Assembly: GCF_002278925.1 (NCBI RefSeq)
Contig: NZ_NCJH01000009.1
Span: 62,001-126,000, forward strand
From: Polaromonas sp. 39-63-25
Lineage (GTDB): Bacteria > Pseudomonadota > Gammaproteobacteria > Burkholderiales > Burkholderiaceae_C
DNA length: 64,000 bases
Direction: 5' to 3'
The number at the start of each line of letters is the position of its first letter. Position 1 is the stretch's first letter. A program made the translations under genes and the position numbers. Positions 56,427 to 64,000 of the stretch are shown one piece after another. The notes beneath the pieces were generated by a model, which was given only the letters and a program-made list of their open reading frames with translations, ran no database searches and had not been told where the DNA came from.

Positions 56427-57479
56427 ATGATTCAGCGACGTACCCTTCTCAAAACCGGCGCAGCGGCTGCGCTGGGCGCACCCAGCCTGTCGGGCCTGGC
56501 CCAGCAGGCAGTCACCCTGAAGTTCCACACCTTCATGTCCCCGGCCTCCAATGTCTGGCTGGGCATGCACAAGCCCTGGATGGCGAAGGTCGAGAAGGAA
56601 TCGGGTGGCCGTATCAAGTTCGAGGCCTATCCCGCCATGCAACTGGGCGGTACGCCGGTGCAGCTTTACGACCAGGCCAAGGACGGCGTCGTGGACGTGG
56701 TGTGGACCCTGCCAGGCAACACCGCCGGCCGCTTTCCCCGCATCGAGGCTTTCGAGCTTCCGTTCATGATGTCCAATGCCGAAGCCACATCCAAGGCCTA
56801 TTGGGAATACGTGCAGACCATGGCTCCGGACGAGTTCAAGGACACCCAGGTTCTGGCACTGCATGTGCACGGCCCCGGGGTGATTCACACCGTGGACAAA
56901 CCCGTCCGGTCCATCGCCGACATGCGCGGCCTCAAAATGCGCGCGCCTACCCGCCAGGTCACCAAGCTAATGGGCATGCTGGGCGCCATCCCGGTCGGCA
57001 TGCCCCTGCCGGCCATCACCGATGCGCTGAGCAAAGGCACCATCAATGGCTGCGTGATCCCGTGGGAAGTCGTGCCCTCGGTCAAGGTCAACGAGCTCAC
57101 CAAATTCCATGCCGAGTTCGATCCGGCTGGAGGCAGCCTGTACACCACCACCTTCGTGATGGCCATGAACAAGGCCAAGTACAACTCACTGGCGCCAGAC
57201 CTGAAGAAAGTCATCGACAACAACTCCGGCATGGCCACCTCCGCCTGGCTGGGCAAGGTCCAGCAGGGCAACGACGTCCCGGGCCGCAAGACCGCCAGCG
57301 ACCGCGGCAACACGATCTACACCGTCAGCCCGGCAGAAGCCCAGGAGTTCCGCCGCAAGTCACGCACCGTGGAAGTAGAGTGGGTCGAAGACATGAACAA
57401 GCGCGGCTTCGACGGCAAGAAATTGCTGGACACGGCCCGCAGCCTGATCGAGAAACACACCAAAACCACCAAAGCCTGA
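56427..57479 (+). CDS. TRAP transporter substrate-binding protein (DctP family)
   Basis: 350 residues, with GGAGA before the ATG. MIQRRTLLKTGAAAALGAPS is a signal peptide with an R-R pair that may use the Tat route. The binding protein shows LKFHTFMSPASNVWLGMHKP, ADMRGLKMRAPTRQVTKLMG and a conserved Arg in MRAPTR, expected to salt-bridge the substrate carboxylate. PLPAITDALSKGTINGCVIP is typical of the family. It delivers ligand to DctQM. A terminator follows 18 bases after the stop. Confidence 0.92.
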   Translation: MIQRRTLLKTGAAAALGAPSLSGLAQQAVTLKFHTFMSPASNVWLGMHKPWMAKVEKESGGRIKFEAYPAMQLGGTPVQLYDQAKDGVVDVVWTLPGNTAGRFPRIEAFELPFMMSNAEATSKAYWEYVQTMAPDEFKDTQVLALHVHGPGVIHTVDKPVRSIADMRGLKMRAPTRQVTKLMGMLGAIPVGMPLPAITDALSKGTINGCVIPWEVVPSVKVNELTKFHAEFDPAGGSLYTTTFVMAMNKAKYNSLAPDLKKVIDNNSGMATSAWLGKVQQGNDVPGRKTASDRGNTIYTVSPAEAQEFRRKSRTVEVEWVEDMNKRGFDGKKLLDTARSLIEKHTKTTKA

Positions 57480-57496
57480 CCTCGGGCAGTTGGAAC

Positions 57497-57522
57497 AAAG
57501 GGCTCCCTCGGGAGCCCTTTTT
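57497..57522 (+). terminator. Terminator of the gentisate-TRAP operon
   Basis: AAAGGGCTCCC and GGGAGCCCTTT pair around a TC loop, followed by TTTTTGATTTC. It lies between dctP and the Nudix gene. Confidence 0.88.
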
Positions 57523-57545
57523 GATTTCAAACTAAACTGGCTGGC

Positions 57546-58091
57546 ATGTACCGTAGCCCCATCAAACATTGCAGAAACTGCGGCGCCGCGGTGACTTACC
57601 GCATACCGGATGACGGTGACACCCGGGAGCGCGCCGTCTGTCCGGCTTGCGGCACCATCCACTACGAAAACCCGCTCAATGTGGTCGGCACCGTGCCGCA
57701 CTGGGGCGACAGGGTGCTGCTGTGCAAACGCAACATCGAACCGCGCTGGGGCAAATGGACACTTCCAGCGGGCTTCATGGAGCTCAACGAAACCACGTCC
57801 CAGGGCGCTGCACGTGAAACCGACGAGGAAGCCGGCGCGCAGTTTGAAATGGAAGAACTTTTCAGCGTGATGAATGTGGAACGCGTCGGTCAGGTCCATC
57901 TCTACTACCGCGCGCGGCTGCTCAGCGACCAGTTCCATCCCGGACACGAAACGATCGAGGCCAGGCTGTTCACCGAAGCCGAAATTCCGTGGGACGACCT
58001 GGCCTTCAGAACCGTGAAAGAGACGCTGGCCTGTTATTTTGCAGACCGGCGCCAGGGCGCGTACGGCATCCATGTGATCGATATCGCATGA
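57546..58091 (+). CDS. Nudix hydrolase with N-terminal zinc ribbon
   Basis: 181 residues. A zinc ribbon, KHCRNCGAAV with CPACGTIHYENP (about 9-42), precedes a Nudix domain whose box is GFMELNETTSQGAARETDEE followed by AGA, fitting G-x5-E-x7-RE-x2-EE-x-G-x. Zinc-ribbon Nudix proteins hydrolyse nucleoside diphosphate derivatives such as NADH or ADP-ribose; the substrate is not readable here. It lies directly after the terminator of the TRAP operon and is probably independent of it. Confidence 0.87.
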   Translation: MYRSPIKHCRNCGAAVTYRIPDDGDTRERAVCPACGTIHYENPLNVVGTVPHWGDRVLLCKRNIEPRWGKWTLPAGFMELNETTSQGAARETDEEAGAQFEMEELFSVMNVERVGQVHLYYRARLLSDQFHPGHETIEARLFTEAEIPWDDLAFRTVKETLACYFADRRQGAYGIHVIDIA

Positions 58092-58252
58092 GCTTTCGCC
58101 AGGGAGCTTCCGGCGCCCGATCTCAAGGTAAGCAAGTGCCGCATTCAGCCTGAGCGTCACCTAAAATTTCCTCAGCCAGGCGCTTGCCCCGCAAAAATTG
58201 CCGACCGGCCTGCGGGCCGCCCACTCCCTCTGACACCCCACACCGGAATTTC

Positions 58253-59236
58253 ATGTTCAAAGCTGCTTCTTTTTTCCGCATTGCCGACGATTTCACCCTG
58301 CCGCCCCTTGATGCGCTGGAAGAAGCGCTTCAGGCGACCCGATTCATGCCCTGCGGCGCCACCCAGGCCGAATCCAGCGGCTGGGTGCCCCCGCGCGGCA
58401 ACAAGAGCACGGTGCTGGCCGAAAGCGTCGGCCCGCAGCTCATCCTGCGCCTGTGCACCGAGCGCCGGCCGCTGCCCGCCTCGGCCATCAAGGACGCCGT
58501 CGAGCAGCGCATTGAAAAATACAAACAGGAAACCGGTCATGAACGCGTCGGCGCCAGGATCAAGAAGGAGTTCAAGGAAGAAGCCATTCTCGACCTGCTG
58601 CCGCGCGCCTTCACCAAACGCTCGACCACCACCTTGTGGCTGGATCCGGTCAACAAGTTTCTGGTCGTGGACTCCGGCAGCCTCACCGGTGCCGACAAGG
58701 TGGTGAGCCAACTGCTGGAAGCGCTCAGCGGGATACCGGGCTCCGGTGCAGGCCTGATGGCACGGCCCGTGCAGACCACGATGTCGGCCGCGATCGCCAT
58801 GGCGCACTGGCTTGCCAGTCGGGAGGCCCCCGTCGGCTTCACCATAGACCGGGACTGCGAACTCAAGATGCCCGACGACCAGAAATCAACAGTCCGTTAT
58901 TCGCGCCACACACTGGAGATCGACGAAGTTGCAGAACACATCGCCGCGGGCAAGGTGCCGACCCAGCTGGCCATGACCTGGAACGACCGTGTGTCCTTCG
59001 TGCTTACCGACATGGCCCAGATCAGAAAACTCAAGCTGCTCGACGTGGTGCTGGACGGAGTTCAGGACAAGGGGAAGGACGACGATGGTTTCGATGCCGA
59101 TGCCGCCATCGTGACAGGTGAGCTGTCGGCCCTGATTCCCGACCTGCTGGAAGCGCTGGGCGGCGAACTGGCACACGATGCGGCCGCCCCACCGGACGCT
59201 GTAAAGGCCGCGGAACCAGCGCCCGCCGTAGCCTGA
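58253..59236 (+). CDS. rdgC: Recombination-associated protein RdgC
   Basis: 327 residues from the ATG at 58253, close to the 303 of E. coli RdgC plus an alanine- and proline-rich tail. MFKAASFFRIADDFTLPPLD, FMPCGATQAESSGWVPPRG, LLPRAFTKRSTTTLWLDPVN and GFTIDRDCELKMPDDQKSTV match the family. RdgC forms ring-shaped dimers on DNA and restrains RecA. The gene is convergent with the histidine kinase and monocistronic. Confidence 0.93.
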   Translation: MFKAASFFRIADDFTLPPLDALEEALQATRFMPCGATQAESSGWVPPRGNKSTVLAESVGPQLILRLCTERRPLPASAIKDAVEQRIEKYKQETGHERVGARIKKEFKEEAILDLLPRAFTKRSTTTLWLDPVNKFLVVDSGSLTGADKVVSQLLEALSGIPGSGAGLMARPVQTTMSAAIAMAHWLASREAPVGFTIDRDCELKMPDDQKSTVRYSRHTLEIDEVAEHIAAGKVPTQLAMTWNDRVSFVLTDMAQIRKLKLLDVVLDGVQDKGKDDDGFDADAAIVTGELSALIPDLLEALGGELAHDAAAPPDAVKAAEPAPAVA

Positions 59237-59292
59237 AGATTCCGCCCGGGACAGGCCGGCCCAAGCCCGCCTTCCCATGCGGCGAGTGGAGA

Positions 59293-61548
59293 TCAGTTCG
59301 ACCGGCCCAGCGTGAAAAAGAAGGTGGCACCGTCGTTCGGCTTGCCTTCTGCCCAGACGCGGCCGCCATGACGCTCAATGACCCGCTTCACCGTGGCCAG
59401 CCCGATGCCGGTGCCGGGAAAGTCTCCGGGCGAATGAAGGCGTTCGAAGGTGCCGAAGAGCTTGTGGGTGAAAGCCATGTCAAACCCGGCACCGTTGTCC
59501 TTCACATAAAAGACGGTGTCCCCCCCCGCGTCCAGCTGGCTGCCCACCTCGATGTGCGCCTGCGGCTCCTTGGCGCTGAATTTCCAGGCGTTGCCCAGCA
59601 GATTTTGCAGCACGGCTGACAGCAGGCGAGGATCGCCCTGCCCGATCAAGCCGTCATGAATGTTCACCTGGACCTGACGCCCCGGCTCCCGCTCCCGGCA
59701 GTCGTTTTCGATCTGCCGCGCGAGGGCCGTCAGGTCGACATGCTCCGACTTCAGCTGCTCGCGCGACAGGTGGGCGAGGGTCAGCAATCCCTCAATCAAC
59801 TCGCCCATCTGCATGACCCCGACACCAATCCGGCTCAGGTAGTGTTTGCCCTTTTCGCTGATGTGTTCGGCGTCTATTTTGGCCAGCAACTGGCTGAACC
59901 CGTGGATGGTATTGAGGGGCGAGCGCAGGTCATGGGAGACGGAATAAGCAAAGGACTCCAGTTCCTTGTTCGCCGTTGCCAGCTGGGCAGTGCGTAGCAG
60001 CACGCGGTCCTCGAGTTCGCTGTTGAGGCCGAGGATTTCCTGCTGTTGCTGCCTGCGTTCCGAAACGTCACGCTCCACGGCCACCCAATGGGTGTGCCTG
60101 CCGGTCTCGTCGGTGATGGGCGTGATATCGATTTCCAGCCAGAGCTCCCTGCCCGCCTTGGTATAGACGACAACCTCCGAACGCACACGTTCCCACTTTT
60201 CCATGGCGGCGCGAATCCGGTCCAGCTCGGCATGCTGGGTCTTGGGTCCCCACAGGAGCCTGGAGGTATTTCCGATCACTTCGCGGCGGCTGTAGCCGGT
60301 GTGGCGCTCAAAGGCGTCGTTGACAAAAACAATGCGTGGACCCGCGTCGTCGAAAGCCTCGGCCTCCGTGATGACCACCATGTCGTTCAGGCGGGAGACC
60401 GCCGTTTCAAGCAGCCGCAACTGCGCATGTTCCAGACGTCTCTGCGTGATGTCCTGAAAGTAGACAGCGATGCCCGTTTCCGTGGGATAGACGTGGATAT
60501 CGAACCAGGTTTCCAGCGGCTGGTAAAAGGTTTCAAAGCGGGTTGTGCGCTGCTCATCAACGGCCAGTCGGGCTTCACGCTCTATCGCCCCCCCCATCGT
60601 CTTGGGGAATTCCTGCCAGAGGAGCTTGCCCAGGAGGTCTTCCCTACGGCGCTGGAGCATGCGTTCCGCCTGTCCGTTGAGGAAGGTGAATTTCCAGTCC
60701 TTGTCGATCAGGCAAAAGCCGTCCGTGATGCTCTCCAGCGTGGTGGCGAGTTGTGTCTCCAGCGCACGCGTATGGGCCTCCGCGGCCTTCTGCTCGGTGA
60801 TGTCCTGGAAAGCCCCCTGAATGCGGACGATTTTTCCGGAAGCATCCCGCACAGCCTCGCCGAGCGAACGCACCCAGATGCGCCTGCCCTTGGCAGTCAT
60901 CTTGGGAAGCACGAATTCATAAGGCGTGCCGTGCTGCACGCAAGCCTCCACATGCTGGATGACGAGGGGCCGGTGCTCCGGAAGAAAGTAGCCAATCCCC
61001 TCTTCCAGCGTCGGCGTGTAACCGGGTGGCACGTCGTGGATCAGGCAGTTTTCCACCGACCAGGTCAGCACGCGCTCGGGCAGGTCAATCGTCCATCCGC
61101 CAAGACGCGCGACCCGGCCGGCGATGCGGGTCATGAAAATATCCTTCTCCAGAAGTTCCGCTGCCTGTTTCAACTCGTCGATGTCGGTCAGGGTGCCCAG
61201 CCATTGGACCGTCTGGCCCGTGGCATCACGCTGCGGAAGTGCGCGGCACAACATCCAGCGGTAAACACCGTCGGAACGGCGCAGCCGGTATTCGATCTCG
61301 CAGGGATCGCCGCTTGCGAGGGCCTGCTTCAGAAGCCGGGCTCCACGCAGGCCGTCCTCGGGATGAACCAGACCGGTCAAGCCACGGCCGAGGCTCTCCT
61401 CCATGGACAAGCCGGTGTAGTCCAGCCAGCGTTGATTGAACCAGGTGTAGGTACCATCCGCCCGCATCACCCAGACGATCTGGGACATTGCGTCAGTCAG
61501 CAGGCGAAACTCCGTTTCGCTCACGTACTGAACCTCAACCAGACACAT
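59293..61548 (-). CDS. Multi-PAS sensor histidine kinase
   Basis: 751 residues without transmembrane helices, so cytosolic. Four PAS units can be followed: about 8-125 (IVWVMRADGTYTWFNQRWLD), 145-260, 270-385 (SITDGFCLIDKDWKFTFLNG) and 390-510 (VFVNDAFERHTGYSRREVIG). A coiled segment and the HisKA box FAYSVSHDLRSPLNTIHGFS (His about 539) follow, then the HATPase motifs NLLGNAWKFSAK, VKDNGAGFDM and GTGIGLATVKRVIERHGG. No response regulator gene is adjacent, so it is an orphan kinase. The PAS and H-box style resembles phytochrome-like and NtrY-like kinases, but no chromophore domain is present. Confidence 0.9.
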   Translation of the reverse strand: MCLVEVQYVSETEFRLLTDAMSQIVWVMRADGTYTWFNQRWLDYTGLSMEESLGRGLTGLVHPEDGLRGARLLKQALASGDPCEIEYRLRRSDGVYRWMLCRALPQRDATGQTVQWLGTLTDIDELKQAAELLEKDIFMTRIAGRVARLGGWTIDLPERVLTWSVENCLIHDVPPGYTPTLEEGIGYFLPEHRPLVIQHVEACVQHGTPYEFVLPKMTAKGRRIWVRSLGEAVRDASGKIVRIQGAFQDITEQKAAEAHTRALETQLATTLESITDGFCLIDKDWKFTFLNGQAERMLQRRREDLLGKLLWQEFPKTMGGAIEREARLAVDEQRTTRFETFYQPLETWFDIHVYPTETGIAVYFQDITQRRLEHAQLRLLETAVSRLNDMVVITEAEAFDDAGPRIVFVNDAFERHTGYSRREVIGNTSRLLWGPKTQHAELDRIRAAMEKWERVRSEVVVYTKAGRELWLEIDITPITDETGRHTHWVAVERDVSERRQQQQEILGLNSELEDRVLLRTAQLATANKELESFAYSVSHDLRSPLNTIHGFSQLLAKIDAEHISEKGKHYLSRIGVGVMQMGELIEGLLTLAHLSREQLKSEHVDLTALARQIENDCREREPGRQVQVNIHDGLIGQGDPRLLSAVLQNLLGNAWKFSAKEPQAHIEVGSQLDAGGDTVFYVKDNGAGFDMAFTHKLFGTFERLHSPGDFPGTGIGLATVKRVIERHGGRVWAEGKPNDGATFFFTLGRSN

Positions 61549-61879
61549 GCCCGTGGCGTGTCCACGGTGACTGGCCTGCCCGGGCCATCAACCATGGCGG
61601 CCGCGGACTTGGCCGCTGAAATTCCCTGATGAATCGATTTCATAAGCCAGCTCTTTCATGGGGTCGCCTTCTGCGTGGCGGAGAACATCTCCACGCAAAC
61701 AGGACACCGCGCCGGTATGTTCGGCACAAGGATTCAACGCAACGTTTTCGATCAGTTTAGCGCCTGACGCGCCAACGCCCGATGTTTTGCAGAACCTTGT
61801 CCCTGTTTCCGGGCCGGGGATTGACTGCCGCTGTCAGAACCGTGTGTGCCTGTCCACCGCAAGCGATTGATTCGCCCAT
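61549..61879. other. Intergenic region between the kinase and tRNA-Pro
   Basis: About 330 bases. The kinase promoter should lie here. I see short GC-rich palindromic patches (for example CCGTGGCGTGTCCACGG near 61550) but no convincing ORF, operator or RNA gene. Confidence 0.4.
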
Positions 61880-61916
61880 GAAAAAAGGCCTCCAAATATT
61901 GCTACTTGGAGGCCTT
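61880..61916 (-). terminator. Terminator after tRNA-Pro
   Basis: On the minus strand AAGGCCTCCAA pairs with TTGGAGGCCTT around a 10-base loop, followed by TTTTTT. It starts 13 bases after the tRNA 3' end. Confidence 0.88.
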
Positions 61917-61928
61917 CGTCAGAACCAA

Positions 61929-62005
61929 TGGTCGGTGTGAAAGGATTCGAACCTTCGACCCCTTGCACCCCATGCAAGTGCGCTACCAGGCTGCGCCACA
62001 CACCG
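61929..62005 (-). tRNA. tRNA-Pro (GGG anticodon)
   Basis: 77 nt on the minus strand. The acceptor stem CGGTGTG pairs with CACACCG and is followed by encoded A-CCA. The D arm has AGCCTGGTAGC, the anticodon stem CTTGC/GCAAG encloses loop ATGGGGT with anticodon GGG, and the T arm has GGTTCGAATCC. It matches the E. coli tRNA-Pro(GGG) plan and follows the merR-type gene, as in many betaproteobacteria. Confidence 0.96.
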
Positions 62006-62042
62006 TCAAGCTTCAAATTATAGCGTGCTTGTTTGGGCTGTT

Positions 62043-62522
62043 TCAGTAAGTGGCACTGAGCAGATCGCGAATTTCGAACAATTCGCGGCGAAGCAGCTGC
62101 AGCCTTTGCTGCGCCGCACTGCCATCAGGCAAGGGCGCCATGTCGGACGCACTGTCTTCAAAGTCCATCGAGTCGCCGAAGTCATCAAGAATCGAGTCGC
62201 CGGCTTCCACCACGTCGACGCCTTCGAGCATGACTTCGCCGTTGCGGCGCTTGTCACGTTCAGTCTGCACGATCTCCTGCAGCTTGTTGCGCGCGCCGCT
62301 GATGGTGAAACCCTGGTCGTACAGCAGATCACGTATGCGCCGGATCATCAGCACTTCGTGGTGCTGGTAGTAGCGGCGGTTACCGCGCCTTTTCATCGGG
62401 CGCAACTGCGTGAACTCTTGCTCCCAATAACGGAGCACATGAGGTTTGACGCCGCATAAATCGCTGACTTCACCGATCGTGAAGTAGCGTTTGGCGGGAA
62501 TGGGGGGGAGAGTTTTCTCCAA
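62043..62522 (-). CDS. MerR family transcriptional regulator (pheT-ihfA-linked)
   Basis: 159 residues. The N-terminal MerR helix-turn-helix is YFTIGEVSDLCGVKPHVLRY followed by WEQEFTQLRPMKRRGNRRYY. A long dimerisation helix (HHEVLMIRRIRDLLYDQGFT) and an acidic tail follow. No metal-binding cysteine set is present, unlike MerR or CueR. This type is conserved downstream of ihfA in many Gram-negative bacteria; its role is poorly defined. Its effector domain is too short to bind a large ligand. Confidence 0.9.
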   Translation of the reverse strand: MEKTLPPIPAKRYFTIGEVSDLCGVKPHVLRYWEQEFTQLRPMKRRGNRRYYQHHEVLMIRRIRDLLYDQGFTISGARNKLQEIVQTERDKRRNGEVMLEGVDVVEAGDSILDDFGDSMDFEDSASDMAPLPDGSAAQQRLQLLRRELFEIRDLLSATY

Positions 62523-62798
62523 TTAAATCAATACGCTATGAGGTGAAGCTACAAATCTACTCTAACAGGAAACTTAGTGCAAATAGTTACAAACAACAAA
62601 ATCGGATGTGTTGTTTAAGCCACAAGCGGTAACGCGATGGCCCCAGCCGGAAAAGTGATGGATAACGCCTCCGGAGAGCATGTCTGCGCACAGGCGAGGT
62701 CAGGGGAAATCAGGGCCCTGGATCACCACCCGCCTGAAAGCGCCCATTGCCGGGAAGGCGGGCGGCACTGGCGCCTGAGCCGGCAGCGCTCCCGCCCT
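62523..62798. other. Intergenic region between ihfA and the MerR gene
   Basis: About 275 bases. The part nearest the MerR gene (62523-62640) is AT-rich and probably contains its promoter. I see no gene or clear hairpin terminator. Confidence 0.45.
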
Positions 62799-63125
62799 TC
62801 AACCGGGTCCGGTCTGGCCCTGAATCTGCTCTTTGAGTTTGTGGCTGGCGTGAAAAGTCACCACCCGGCGTGCCTGGATGGGAATGGATTCGCCGGTGCG
62901 CGGGTTGCGACCGGGGCGCGGCGCCTTGGTACGGATCTGGAAATTGCCGAAGCCGGAAATCTTCACATCGTTGCCATCGACCAGGCTGTCGGACACCAGG
63001 TCAAAAAACGCGTCAATCATGTCCTTGGATTCGCGCTTGTTCAGGCCGATCTGCTCAAACAGCAACTCCGCGAGATGGGCTTTGGTCAGCGCCGGGCTCT
63101 CAAGACTTTCAACGGAAAATTCCAC
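62799..63125 (-). CDS. ihfA: Integration host factor alpha subunit
   Basis: 108 residues from the GTG at 63125, chosen because GAGGAG lies exactly 6 bases upstream; an earlier in-frame GTG at 63146 would add seven residues. LTKAHLAELLFEQIGLNKRE, MIDAFFDLVSDSLVDGNDVK and the DNA-intercalating beta-arm RPGRNPRTGESIPIQARRVV (Pro in RNPRTGE) are IHF-alpha features. It bends DNA with IhfB at recombination, replication and sigma-54 promoters. It lies 41 bases after pheT, the classic pheST-ihfA arrangement. Confidence 0.93.
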   Translation of the reverse strand: MEFSVESLESPALTKAHLAELLFEQIGLNKRESKDMIDAFFDLVSDSLVDGNDVKISGFGNFQIRTKAPRPGRNPRTGESIPIQARRVVTFHASHKLKEQIQGQTGPG

Positions 63126-63166
63126 GACGCGCTCCTCGCTGTTCACTGTTATTGTGTTCCCGGGGC

Positions 63167-64000
63167 CTAGGCACGCAAACGCGCCTGCAGGCTGGTGCCG
63201 AGATTGTCGAGCACGGCCTTGATCGCCGCCTCGATCTGCTCGTCGGTCAGTGTAGCGTCGTCGCTGCCAAGCACCAAGCGCACGGCCAGACTTTTCTCAC
63301 CGAGCTGCATCGCGGCATTGGCCTGTTGCGGCCGGTAGATGTCGAACAGCGTCGCCGACTTGAGCAGGCCGCGTGTGTCCGCACCATGGATGGCCGCCAT
63401 CAGCGCCGCATGGGTCACCGCTTCGGCAACAATCACCGCGATGTCACGCTCGACCGGCTGGCGCTTGCTCACCGGCTGGAAGCCGGGCACGGGACGCCGC
63501 AGCACGGCATCGAGCGCCAGTTCGAAAACAATCGGCGCCTGCGCCAGTTCGTAGCCCTGACGCCACTGCGGATGCAGCTCCCCGACAAAGCCGACCGACA
63601 CGCCGTCGATGGCCACGCTAGCGCAACGGCCCGGATGCATGGCCGGGTGGGCCGCGGGTGCAAACACCGCCTGCAACGGCGCCAGCAGGGCCTGCACGTC
63701 ACCCTTGACGTCGAAGAAGTCCACCCCCTTGTCGGACGTGCTCCATTGCAGGGTCTCGCGCGGCCCGTAGGCCAGGCCCGCCACCCGCATCGGCTGGTCA
63801 AAACCGGCAACGGTGGTGTCGGTGTTCTGGCTGCGCGCGTCGCGCAGGAAGACCCGTCCCAGTTCAAACACGTTGACGCGGCCAGCCTTGCGATCCAGGT
63901 TGAACTTGAGCACCTGCAGCAGCGAGCCGATCAGCGACGAGCGCATCACGCTCATCTGGCTGGCAATCGGATTCAGCAGCTTGATGGGGTTGGGGTTGCC
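63167..64000 (-). CDS. pheT: Phenylalanine-tRNA ligase beta subunit (5' part outside window)
   Basis: Partial: the last 277 residues and stop are present and the frame runs off the right edge. NPIKLLNPIASQMSVMRSSL and VNVFELGRVFLRDA belong to the B6-B7 catalytic-like region. FVGELHPQWRQGYELAQAPI lies further on, and the C-terminal ferredoxin-fold anticodon-binding domain includes VERDIAVIVAEAVTHAALMA and LFDIYRPQQANAAMQLGEKS. With PheS it charges tRNA-Phe. ihfA follows directly. Confidence 0.96.
   Translation of the reverse strand, partial: GNPNPIKLLNPIASQMSVMRSSLIGSLLQVLKFNLDRKAGRVNVFELGRVFLRDARSQNTDTTVAGFDQPMRVAGLAYGPRETLQWSTSDKGVDFFDVKGDVQALLAPLQAVFAPAAHPAMHPGRCASVAIDGVSVGFVGELHPQWRQGYELAQAPIVFELALDAVLRRPVPGFQPVSKRQPVERDIAVIVAEAVTHAALMAAIHGADTRGLLKSATLFDIYRPQQANAAMQLGEKSLAVRLVLGSDDATLTDEQIEAAIKAVLDNLGTSLQARLRA

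Overview
This window is chromosomal DNA from a betaproteobacterium of the Comamonadaceae, most like Polaromonas, Rhodoferax or Variovorax. The evidence is GC-rich, tightly packed coding sequence, a class I polyhydroxybutyrate operon, the pheT-ihfA-merR-tRNA-Pro block, the alaA-hom-thrC block, and several families of short dispersed repeats of a kind I associate with this family. The genus call is inference. I see no complete insertion sequence, prophage, rRNA operon or CRISPR array.

Layout. 1-9.6 kb: end of a HutD-like gene, a PaaI-type thioesterase, a Nu-class GST, a three-gene minus-strand operon (sterol desaturase family, TPR protein, DUF2917) divergent from a GlxA/AraC-type regulator, a P-type cation ATPase, a YebC-family protein and DUF3297. 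9.8-13 kb: a small accessory-looking stretch with a VOC protein, a base-compositionally different gene with an ApeA-like HEPN signature, an SMR efflux pump and a methyltransferase. 13.3-19.9 kb: clpB, a conserved hypothetical, a flavin monooxygenase, an orphan Bug-type binding protein and a divergent MarR regulator. 19.9-27.9 kb: molybdenum cofactor genes (mobB, moeA, moaD, moaE), threonine and alanine biosynthesis (alaA, hom, thrC), an Mth938-like protein and a bacterioferritin-comigratory peroxiredoxin. 28-34.5 kb: a PIN-PhoH protein, an RNase HI family gene, a decayed antiporter remnant, and the phaC-phaA-phaB operon. 34.7-38.8 kb: small membrane protein, pgeF, maiA, a zinc-free alcohol dehydrogenase family enzyme and azlCD.

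39-57.5 kb is a dense catabolic region. A minus-strand operon (GntR/FCD regulator, ABC ATPase, permease, binding protein, YtcJ-type amidohydrolase, second permease) faces a plus-strand operon encoding a Rieske oxygenase, a glutamine-synthetase-like ligase, a [2Fe-2S] ferredoxin and a small ABM-fold protein. Next comes a MarR regulator divergent from a gentisate module: a 3-hydroxybenzoate 6-hydroxylase-like enzyme, a Bug binding protein, an FAD oxidoreductase, gentisate 1,2-dioxygenase, fumarylpyruvate hydrolase and a TRAP transporter. My inference is that an unidentified aromatic, possibly nitrogen-bearing, compound is imported, activated or protected by glutamylation, hydroxylated and funnelled through gentisate to pyruvate and fumarate.

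57.5-64 kb is housekeeping: a Nudix hydrolase, rdgC, a four-PAS histidine kinase, tRNA-Pro(GGG), a MerR regulator, ihfA and the 3' part of pheT.

The most unusual non-coding features are two MITE-like elements, one of which appears to have split an overlapping moeA/moaD stop-start junction and supplied the present moaD ribosome binding site, and a GCTAT...ATAGC repeat family whose copies also fall inside or at the ends of genes.
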